Positions 57,814-64,000 of a stretch of DNA of 64,000 bases are shown here, one piece after another (position 1 is the first letter of the stretch; every line of letters begins with the position of its first letter). Both the position numbers and the translations under genes were made by a program. Origin of the DNA: Ascidiaceihabitans sp029251465 (GTDB taxonomy: Bacteria; Pseudomonadota; Alphaproteobacteria; Rhodobacterales; Rhodobacteraceae); NCBI RefSeq assembly GCF_042932805.1, contig NZ_CP170633.1, forward strand, positions 1,860,001-1,924,000. Direction: 5' to 3'. The notes under the pieces are model-generated. The model ran no database searches. It saw nothing but the letters and a program-made list of their open reading frames with translations, and had not been told where the DNA came from.

Positions 57814-59072
57814 CAGCGGATTTTCCCAAACACAACAGAGGCGTTGGTGCCGCCAAAGCCGAACGAGTTGCTGAGCGCGACCTCGACTTTGCGTTCACGT
57901 TTCGCATTTGGGGCCAAATCGATCGATGTTTCGACAGCGAGGTTGTCCAGATTGATTGTCGGCGGGCAGACCTGATCACGGATCGCAAGGATGCTAAAGA
58001 TCGCCTCGATCGCGCCGGCAGCGCCCAACAAGTGGCCGGTTGCGGATTTGGTCGACGACATCGTCACATCGCCCGCAGCATCGCCCAGCATCCGCTCAAC
58101 AGCGCCCAGTTCGATCGTGTCGGCCATGGTCGAGGTGCCGTGCGCGTTGATGTAGTCGATGTCGGATGGCTCAAGCCCTGCGTTCTTTAAGGCCGCACGC
58201 ATTGACCGCTCGGCCCCGTCGCCATCCTCGGAAGGTGCCGTGATGTGATAGGCATCGCCGGACAGGCCGTAGCCCAACACTTCGGCGTAGATTTTCGCAC
58301 CGCGCGCTTTGGCGTGTTCGTATTCCTCAAGCACCACAATGCCCGCACCCTCGCCCATGACAAAACCGTCACGGTCGTCGTCATAGGGGCGTGATGCCTT
58401 TTTCGGATCGTCAGCGCGTTTGGTCGACAAGGCTTTGCAGGCGTTGAACCCGGCAATGCCGATTTTGCAAATCGATGCCTCGGCGCCACCAGCAACCATC
58501 ACATCCGCATCACCAAACATGATCAAACGGGACGCATCACCAATCGCGTGCGCACCCGTGGAACAGGCCGTCACAACCGAGTGGTTCGGGCCGCGAAAGC
58601 CGTATTTGATCGACACCTGACCAGAGATCAGGTTGATCAACGCGCCGGGCACAAAGAACGGGCTAACGCGGCGAGGGCCTTTTTCGGCCATCATCACAGC
58701 AGTGTTCGCGATAGAATTCAAACCACCAATGCCCGATCCAATCAGCACGCCGGTGCGATCCAGATCTGCGCGGTCCTCGGGCATCCAACCTGAATCCTCG
58801 ACCGCTTGTTGGGCGGCGGCCAGACCGAACTTGATGAATGTGTCGACCTTGCGCTGCTCTTTTGGTTCCATGTAGGCGTCAGCGTTGAACGTGTCATCGC
58901 TGCCGTCGCCCAAGGGCACTTCGCAGGCATAGGTGGTTGCCAAACCTTCGGTGTCAAAGCCGGTGATCGGCCCCGCGCCAGACTGGCCGTCCAAAATACG
59001 GCTCCAGCTTGCTTCAACGCCGTCAGCCAGTGGTGTGACCAGCCCCAAACCTGTAACAACTACTCTGCGCAT
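57813..59072 (-). CDS. fabF: 3-oxoacyl-[acyl-carrier-protein] synthase II
   Basis: FabF condenses acyl-ACP with malonyl-ACP during fatty acid elongation. The 419-residue product starts MRRVVVTGLGLVTPLADGVE at 59072; the open frame to 59153 is not conserved. Active site: Cys170 in VTACSTGAHAIGD, His in NAHGTSTMADT, Lys/His in KSATGHLLGAAGAIE, and GFGGTNASVVF at the end. It is separated from acpP by a GNAT and a nuclease gene on the same strand, whereas fabF usually follows acpP directly. Confidence 0.97.
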   Translation of the reverse strand: MRRVVVTGLGLVTPLADGVEASWSRILDGQSGAGPITGFDTEGLATTYACEVPLGDGSDDTFNADAYMEPKEQRKVDTFIKFGLAAAQQAVEDSGWMPEDRADLDRTGVLIGSGIGGLNSIANTAVMMAEKGPRRVSPFFVPGALINLISGQVSIKYGFRGPNHSVVTACSTGAHAIGDASRLIMFGDADVMVAGGAEASICKIGIAGFNACKALSTKRADDPKKASRPYDDDRDGFVMGEGAGIVVLEEYEHAKARGAKIYAEVLGYGLSGDAYHITAPSEDGDGAERSMRAALKNAGLEPSDIDYINAHGTSTMADTIELGAVERMLGDAAGDVTMSSTKSATGHLLGAAGAIEAIFSILAIRDQVCPPTINLDNLAVETSIDLAPNAKRERKVEVALSNSFGFGGTNASVVFGKIR

Positions 59073-59160
59073 AAATCTCGTGCCCCTAAACATTTCTAAC
59101 TTCGTCCTTATCAAGGCTTGGGGCACCTGTTCAAGAGTGCACGCATCTTTCACCCGAACG

Positions 59161-59694
59161 TCAACGAGGTGGCTTGGGGCGGGTCATCAGTTGCGCCGGA
59201 TCACCATCAAAGTCCGCAATACGCAAAGGGGTGTAGCCCAAGCCGTCTGCCACCGCGCGCGAGGCGGTGTTTTCGGGCGACAAGATGCACACCACAGGGC
59301 CGGTAATGACGCGATCAAACCAGTCGTGCGCAGCTTGGGTCGCCTCACGGCCATAGCCTTTGCCTTGCGCATCCGGCGTCAAAATCCACCCCGCCTCGGG
59401 GCAATGATCAAAGTCGTCCCCCAGATCGCGCGTGCCGTGAAAGAACCCCGTTTGCCCGATCATCTGCTTGCTGGATTGCTCGACGATGGACCACTGCCCA
59501 AATCCGGTGACCTGCCATTGCCCGGCGTTGTGCAAAAACGAAGACCACGCCTGCCCGCGGCTTTTGGGTTGGCCACCGACGTAGCGCACGACCTCTGGCA
59601 TGGCCCAGATTTCGGCAAAGCGGCCAAAATCCTGCGGCTCCATCGCGCGCAGGGTCAAACGACTGGTATTGATCGTGGGAATAACACGCGACAT
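59161..59694 (-). CDS. GNAT N-acetyltransferase, RimJ/RimL type
   Basis: A 177-residue acetyltransferase of the RimJ/RimL group: TINTSRLTLRAMEPQDFGRF at the N-terminus, GWILTPDAQGKGYGREATQA (acetyl-CoA binding QGKGYG), and SPENTASRAVADGLGYTPLR near the C-terminus. The substrate is unknown; this group includes ribosomal protein acetylases and others. The gene lies between fabF and the nuclease gene and may be an insertion into the ancestral acpP-fabF unit. Confidence 0.9.
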   Translation of the reverse strand: MSRVIPTINTSRLTLRAMEPQDFGRFAEIWAMPEVVRYVGGQPKSRGQAWSSFLHNAGQWQVTGFGQWSIVEQSSKQMIGQTGFFHGTRDLGDDFDHCPEAGWILTPDAQGKGYGREATQAAHDWFDRVITGPVVCILSPENTASRAVADGLGYTPLRIADFDGDPAQLMTRPKPPR

Positions 59695-59798
59695 TGGGGC
59701 CTCTAATGTTCTGGTTTTCCACCAAAAGCCCTACTTTGCCTGTCACTTGCAAATGCCAAATATTCGCGCCGCCTAAAACAGCGATTTTCCGCACGGTT

Positions 59799-60701
59799 TT
59801 AAGGCGCGGCAAACACTTTGTTCAGAATATCCGCCAATCGCTTGCCGCCCTGATACAAGCGCTGCTTCAGCAGTTCGTCCTGACGGGCCACGTATTCATA
59901 TCCAAGGCGTGGCACGTTATCGGCGCTGTCCGTCCCAAATCGATAGATATCAGCGCGGTAACTGACAGATTCCTCGGCCCATGTGACAGGTCCCTCGCCA
60001 AAGCCCGCGATATCTGTCTTGCCAAATCGTTGCTCCAGAAACGCGGCGTATTCGGTGTAGCTCAGCTTTTCACCGTCAATCATCGCCTCGTCCCAGACCT
60101 CGTGCAGCTTGAGCGGCGCACCGAACCAATCCACCGTTATCGTGTTGCCACCGCGATCCTTTGCTTTGCCCACGTGCAGCGGCTGATGCACGTCGCCCAC
60201 CAGATGCACCAGCAACGCCAGCGCGGTGGCTTGGAGTGTACCGTTGTAGGCGGAAACCTGCATGTCATTGATCGCCCAATTCAGGCTTTCAAAATTGACC
60301 GGTGCCGTATCGATAACGTCTTCGCGCAGCATCGCACTTAGAAATTCGATCGCATCAACCACATTGGTCGGCAGATTGTGTTTCTCGTAGATGGCCATGT
60401 CGCAGGTCCCGGCGGGTGCGGGTGGCAGTTTGCGGGCCTCTTGCACCGTGCGCCCGTCCACCGTCAGGAAATGCCAAGGCTTGAAACAGTCGTATTTCGG
60501 CAAAGAGCGGATGAAATCAGGCCATGTCGCCATCAGCGCCAGCGATTCACCTTTGGCGATAGATTCGACCCATTGTGCGGCGTTTTCATCCAGATTGGCT
60601 TGTGCAACTTGCGCGGTGATCCGGTGCCCGTTGGGCCCCCACGCCAATGCCGTTTGCGTGTTCAACGCAATCGCAAACATCGTTAATAAAAAGTACCGCA
60701 T
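59799..60701 (-). CDS. Secreted S1/P1-type nuclease (zinc-dependent)
   Basis: A 300-residue enzyme of the S1/P1 nuclease and phospholipase C fold. The signal peptide ends at residue 20 (MRYFLLTMFAIALNTQTALA), leaving Trp21 as N-terminal residue, which ligates zinc in this family. Other ligands are visible: GHRITAQVA, TWPDFIRS, PWHFLTV, LVHLVGDVHQPLHVG and LKLHEVWDEAM. It would cut single-stranded nucleic acid in the periplasm or outside. AAGGA lies 9 nt before the ATG at 60701. Upstream is a half copy of the lpdA/pdhA palindrome. It may scavenge nucleotides. Confidence 0.93.
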   Translation of the reverse strand: MRYFLLTMFAIALNTQTALAWGPNGHRITAQVAQANLDENAAQWVESIAKGESLALMATWPDFIRSLPKYDCFKPWHFLTVDGRTVQEARKLPPAPAGTCDMAIYEKHNLPTNVVDAIEFLSAMLREDVIDTAPVNFESLNWAINDMQVSAYNGTLQATALALLVHLVGDVHQPLHVGKAKDRGGNTITVDWFGAPLKLHEVWDEAMIDGEKLSYTEYAAFLEQRFGKTDIAGFGEGPVTWAEESVSYRADIYRFGTDSADNVPRLGYEYVARQDELLKQRLYQGGKRLADILNKVFAAP

Positions 60702-60741
60702 CAAACTGTGTCCTTGCAAAATTTTTATCAAAATATGCAGG

Positions 60742-60759
60742 TAGTTTAACGGGGAAACT
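60742..60759. promoter_or_regulatory. Partial copy of the PDH palindrome before the nuclease gene
   Basis: TAGTTTAACG equals the first ten bases of the pdhA core, but the right side reads GGGAAACT rather than CTAAACTA. It lies 41 bp before the nuclease ATG. It may be a weak site or chance. Confidence 0.25.
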
Positions 60760-60790
60760 GATCCTGTGGGAAATGTTTCGTGTGCGAAAC

Positions 60791-60829
60791 AAAAACGGCG
60801 CCCCGCAATGTGCAGGACGCCGTTTTTTA
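60791..60829 (-). terminator. Terminator after acpP
   Basis: AAAAACGGCG (60791-60800) pairs with CGCCGTTTTT (60818-60827). It is 31 bp past the acpP stop; T-runs occur on both strands. It separates acpP from the nuclease gene. Confidence 0.85.
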
Positions 60830-60859
60830 AATTTTAGACCTCAACCAATCCGAAACGGA

Positions 60860-61093
60860 TCAGGAAGCTTTCGTAATAAAGCCAACGGCATCGCCGAAGC
60901 TTTGGATTGTTTCAGCTGCGTCATCAGGGATTTCGATGCCGAATTCTTCTTCGAACGCCATGACCAGCTCAACTGTATCCAAGCTGTCAGCGCCCAGATC
61001 GTCGATGAAAGACGCGCCTTCGACGACTTTGTCTTCTTCAACACCCAAGTGCTCTACAACGATCTTTTTAACGCGTGCTGCGATGTCGCTCAT
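60860..61093 (-). CDS. acpP: Acyl carrier protein
   Basis: A 77-residue acidic ACP, the carrier of growing fatty acyl chains. The phosphopantetheine site is Ser37 in DDLGADSLDTVELVMAFEEE. The remaining helices (SDIAARVKKIVVEHLGVEED and the C-terminal ETIQSFGDAVGFITKAS) fit the family. It follows fabG on the same strand after about 210 bp that should contain its own promoter, as ACP is made in excess. Confidence 0.98.
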   Translation of the reverse strand: MSDIAARVKKIVVEHLGVEEDKVVEGASFIDDLGADSLDTVELVMAFEEEFGIEIPDDAAETIQSFGDAVGFITKAS

Positions 61094-61302
61094 ATCTCAA
61101 TTCCTCATTCGTGCGGATCTAAAGTGATCCAAGTTGTGGCCCCCAACGTTGGGAAACCCTGCTTTGCCCCGAAGGGCGCTCAGGCCCTGCCAACGGCAAG
61201 GGCCGATCGTCAAACACAATGTTTAGCGATCAATTCTGCGCCGCCTATAACATAGTCGACGCACTTGGCAAATGTTTTGCACATCCGGCGGTAGACCCGC
61301 GC

Positions 61303-62040
61303 CTACAACATGGCCATGCCACCGTTGACGTGCAAGGTGGTGCCTGTGACATAGCCCGCCTCTGGTGAGGTTAAGTACAAGACAGCGCTCGCTATTTCCG
61401 CCGGGTTCCCCATCCGATTTGCCGGGATTTGCCCAAGGATTGCAGCCTTTTGGTCATCCGTCAATTTGTCTGTCATCGCAGTGGCAATAAAGCCGGGCGC
61501 GACCGCATTTACTGTGATTCCCCGCGACGCGACCTCGTAGGCGAGCGATTTTGACATGCCGATCATGCCTGCCTTGGACGCCGCATAGTTCGCCTGACCG
61601 GGGTTGCCGGTGGCTCCGACGATGGATGAAATGTTGACGATCCGGCCCCAACGCGCCTTCATCATGCCGCGCATCACGCCTTTGCACAGCTTGAAAATGG
61701 CTGTCAGATTGACGTTCAGAACCGAATTCCATTCATCATCAGACATCCGCATAAACAGATTATCGCGGGTGATACCCGCGTTGTTGACCAGGATATCGAC
61801 CGATCCCATCGCTTCGGCGGCTTGTTTGGGCAGCGCCTCGACCGCGTCCATGTCGGACAGGTTGCACGGCAAAACATGGGCGCGTTCACCCAGTTCAGCG
61901 GCCAATGCCTCAAGCGGTTCAACCCGTGTGCCACTTAGGCCAACTGTTGCGCCTGCTGCGTGCAGCGCGCGCGCGATATCCGCACCAATGCCGCCTGATG
62001 CACCGGTGACCAGTGCGTTTTTACCTGTCAAATCAAACAT
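61303..62040 (-). CDS. fabG: 3-oxoacyl-[acyl-carrier-protein] reductase
   Basis: The 245-residue SDR that reduces 3-oxoacyl-ACP with NADPH. Motifs: TGASGGIGADIARAL (cofactor), NNAGITRDNLFMRMSDDEW, Ser138/139 in VNISSIVG, Tyr152 and Lys156 in NYAASKAGMIG, and the C-terminal GYVTGTTLHVNGGMAML shared by FabG proteins. It sits between a small membrane protein gene and acpP in the fabD-fabG-acpP order. Confidence 0.97.
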   Translation of the reverse strand: MFDLTGKNALVTGASGGIGADIARALHAAGATVGLSGTRVEPLEALAAELGERAHVLPCNLSDMDAVEALPKQAAEAMGSVDILVNNAGITRDNLFMRMSDDEWNSVLNVNLTAIFKLCKGVMRGMMKARWGRIVNISSIVGATGNPGQANYAASKAGMIGMSKSLAYEVASRGITVNAVAPGFIATAMTDKLTDDQKAAILGQIPANRMGNPAEIASAVLYLTSPEAGYVTGTTLHVNGGMAML

Positions 62041-62066
62041 ATCGTTCGTTCCTCATTTTTCTTATC

Positions 62067-62474
62067 TTATACGTGCGGGGCACGTTCGCCCAAGATGTAA
62101 CGCGCCACATCCACAAAATCAAAGGCCAGCGAAATCGCGATCACGCCCATGACCACAAACATGATCCGGCGCGGCCACGCGGGCATGTCCGGACGTTTGG
62201 TTTGGAAATACAAGAACACCAGCAGCGGCGTCCAAAAGATCAGATGCGGCAGCCCCAGTAGTTTGACGTAGCCCATGCTGTTGAACAGCATGTTGATCGA
62301 CATGCCCGCAATCGCGCTTGCCAAAAGGGTCAGCAGACCTGCGACCCGGCTTTGCCTCCAGATCAGCAGCGCTAATGGCAAAATGAACGCGCCGAGCAGC
62401 AGAATGTTTATCCAGACCATCAACCACGCGGGCTGCAACGCCATGGCATCGTTTAGGGTCATGGTGTCGGTCAT
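62067..62474 (-). CDS. Small four-span membrane protein in the fab cluster
   Basis: A 135-residue protein with about four hydrophobic segments (WLMVWINILLLGAFILPLAL; VAGLLTLLASAIAGMSINML; LLGLPHLIFWTPLLVFLYF; IMFVVMGVIAISLAFDFVDV). Its ATG overlaps the fabD stop (ATGA), and fabG follows 26 bp later, so it is co-expressed with fatty acid synthesis genes. I do not recognise a characterised family. A lipid-related membrane role is a guess from context only. Confidence 0.82.
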   Translation of the reverse strand: MTDTMTLNDAMALQPAWLMVWINILLLGAFILPLALLIWRQSRVAGLLTLLASAIAGMSINMLFNSMGYVKLLGLPHLIFWTPLLVFLYFQTKRPDMPAWPRRIMFVVMGVIAISLAFDFVDVARYILGERAPHV

Positions 62475-63406
62475 TGTGCCTCCAGCAGGGCTGCGATGTC
62501 GGCGGATGCACCGATGTTGCGCGACGTGATGGAACGATCAATGCGGCGGATCATGCCGGACAAGGCTTTGCCCGCGCCGATTTCCCACATTTCTGTGACG
62601 CCTTCGCCGGCCATCCACGACACGCTTTCGCGCCAGCGTACAGACCCTGTGACCTGCTGTACCAACAAATCGCGGATGTCTGCGGGGCTTGTCACCGCTT
62701 CGGCCCGCACGTTTGCGACCAAAGGGACCGCAGGTGCGTTGATGTCAACGCCGCCCAGTGCATCGGCCATGACACGGGCTGCGGGCTCCATCAAAGCACA
62801 GTGGAACGGGGCCGACACCGGCAGCATCACGGCGCGCTTGGCCCCTTTGGTTTTGGCAATCTCGATGGCGCGTTCAACCGCCCCCAAATGACCCGAAACC
62901 ACAACCTGACCGGGGTCATTGTCGTTGGCTGCCTGGCAAACTTCGCCCTCAGCTGCTTGTGCTGCAACATCGGCGGCCGTGGCAAAATCCAAGCCCAATA
63001 GGGCGGCCATTGCGCCAACGCCAACCGGAACCGCCTCTTGCATGGCTTGGCCACGGGTGCGCAACAAACGCGCCGTATCAGCCACAGAAATCGCGCCAGC
63101 CGCAGCCAGAGCGGAATACTCGCCCAGCGAATGCCCCGCGACAAAGGCTGCTTTTTCGATCGTGATCCCTTCGGCCTCTAGCGCGCGCATCGCGGCCAAA
63201 GACGTCGCCATCAAGGCAGGTTGGGCGTTTTGGGTCAGGGTCAGTACGTCTTGCTCGCCCTCCCAGATCAGCGTGCTTAGCTTTTCGCCCAGCGCGTCAT
63301 CGACTTCTTCGAACACAGCGCGTGCGGCTGGATAGGCGTCGGCCAGATCGCGGCCCATGCCGATGGTCTGTGCCCCTTGGCCCGGAAAGACAAAAGCGAC
63401 TGTCAT
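62471..63406 (-). CDS. fabD: Malonyl CoA-acyl carrier protein transacylase
   Basis: FabD loads malonyl groups from CoA onto ACP. The 311-residue product has FPGQGAQTIGMGRDLADAYP at the start, the nucleophile Ser93 in GHSLGEYSALAAAG, the His in VSAPFHCALMEPAA, and GAGKALSGMIRRID at the end. It opens the fabD-membrane protein-fabG-acpP series. About 225 bp without any gene separate it from the divergent cytochrome gene and should contain both promoters. Confidence 0.97.
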   Translation of the reverse strand: MTVAFVFPGQGAQTIGMGRDLADAYPAARAVFEEVDDALGEKLSTLIWEGEQDVLTLTQNAQPALMATSLAAMRALEAEGITIEKAAFVAGHSLGEYSALAAAGAISVADTARLLRTRGQAMQEAVPVGVGAMAALLGLDFATAADVAAQAAEGEVCQAANDNDPGQVVVSGHLGAVERAIEIAKTKGAKRAVMLPVSAPFHCALMEPAARVMADALGGVDINAPAVPLVANVRAEAVTSPADIRDLLVQQVTGSVRWRESVSWMAGEGVTEMWEIGAGKALSGMIRRIDRSITSRNIGASADIAALLEAQ

Positions 63407-63631
63407 GATAGTAATCCCCAGATGTGTTGGTCGTTGTTATCGGGTGTAGCCCGCAGGCCAGAGCCACACAAGATGCCACTAAGGGCGACACACAAAGATG
63501 CAGATGATCTGTGCAAGGATGCAAAGACCGCACACTTGTAACTTTTTCCCCGGATGAAAAGATGGTGTAACGAATGAAACCACCGTGTCACGTGTTAAAG
63601 ACGGAACACTCGCGTAAAAAGGATCATCACA

Positions 63632-64000
63632 TGTCGCTCGCCAACACGTCCCACAGTTATGGCAGTATCGCCAAAACCTTTCACTGGCTGACGGCCCTGT
63701 TGATCCTGACGCTGATCCCGCTGGGAATTATTGCCAACGGGATGGAATACGAAACGTCCGAGCAGCTGGCGCGCAAAGCGTGGTTGTTTTCATTGCACAA
63801 AACCCTTGGGGTGACGGTGTTTTTTGTCGCTTTGGCCCGCATTGGCTGGGCGATCAAGCAGGCAAAACCGGGTGGTTTGCATCCTGAGCGGAAAATGGAG
63901 AGCTGGCTGGCCGAGACAATCCACTGGTTGCTTTATGGCTCGCTGGTGCTGGTGCCACTGTCGGGATGGGTGCATCATTCTGCGACCACCGGCTTTGCGC
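63632..64000 (+). CDS. Cytochrome b561-like membrane protein, N-terminal part (runs off window)
   Basis: The first 123 residues of a di-haem cytochrome b561 (CybB-like) protein. It starts MSLANTSHSYGSIAKTFHWL after AAAAAGGATCATCAC. His residues expected to bind haem are in FHWLTALLIL, SLHKTLGVTVFF, IHWLLYGSLVLVPLSGW and the adjacent VHH. At least three membrane spans are visible. Such proteins move electrons across the inner membrane, in some cases from superoxide to quinone. The gene continues past base 64000, where a YceI-like domain could follow; that cannot be seen. Confidence 0.9.

Noticed and set aside
1..64000. tRNA genes, rRNA genes, riboswitches, CRISPR arrays or defence operons
   Set aside because: I looked for cloverleaf-like and repeat-spacer patterns in the gene-free gaps and found none; no gene product matches a known defence system.

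Overview
The window reads as chromosome of an alphaproteobacterium of the order Rhodobacterales, Roseobacter group; the genus cannot be fixed from sequence alone. The basis is a complete Rhodobacter-capsulatus-type gene transfer agent (GTA) cluster, a pyruvate dehydrogenase E1-beta with its own lipoyl domain, a GAAC-N7-GAAC (alphaproteobacterial) LexA box before uvrA, a TTAA-N7-TTAA (CtrA-type) box before the GTA cluster, and alphaproteobacterial gene neighbourhoods throughout. No rRNA, tRNA, CRISPR array, insertion sequence or integrase was seen.

Layout. 1-5 kb: end of transketolase, a small lipoprotein, a DUF808 membrane protein, two tandem type I GAPDH genes with a 47-residue membrane peptide gene between them, and coaD. 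Palindromes of the TGTTANCGNTAACA type precede both gap genes. 5.4-13.2 kb: a CBS protein and a valine-degradation locus (LysR regulator, mmsA, acyl-CoA dehydrogenase, and a single reading frame fusing 3-hydroxyisobutyryl-CoA hydrolase to 3-hydroxyisobutyrate dehydrogenase), interrupted by a metallophosphoesterase gene broken by two in-frame stops. 13.4-18 kb: a secreted Hint-domain protein and uvrA. 18-28 kb (minus strand): lpdA-methyltransferase-MFS, DUF924, a second MFS, queA and a large AsmA-like protein. 28-35.9 kb: bcp, DUF455, an M23 peptidase overlapping a bactofilin, GNAT, two overlapping cyclophilins, pgk, an SDR and ftsB. 36.1-39.8 kb: pdhA-pdhB-pdhC; 39.9-40.7 kb: cysE. 40.8-55.2 kb: the GTA structural cluster (g1 to g15 plus g3.5 and g10.1) on the minus strand, all genes apparently intact. 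55.5-63.4 kb: FAD oxidoreductase, mltG and fabF, a GNAT and an S1/P1 nuclease, then acpP, fabG, a small membrane protein and fabD. The window closes inside a cytochrome b561-like gene.

How it fits together. Central carbon flow is strongly represented: tkt, two gap, pgk and all PDH complex subunits (E1a, E1b, E2, E3). lpdA and pdhA lie 15 kb apart but share an 18-bp palindrome (TAGTTTA-N4-TAAACTA), which suggests one regulator for the whole complex. The valine genes cover isobutyryl-CoA to propionyl-CoA. The GTA cluster runs capsid-first to tail-tip-last with extensive stop/start overlaps; its leader carries a CtrA-type box, a possible promoter and a terminator-like hairpin, a layout that could allow cell-cycle-regulator control plus attenuation.

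The observations I rate most worth a check are the hydrolase-dehydrogenase fusion created by an apparent single-base stop loss, the shared PDH operator, the GTA leader architecture, the doubly stopped metallophosphoesterase, and a pair of covarying REP-like palindromes. I found no defence or other system that I would call wholly new.
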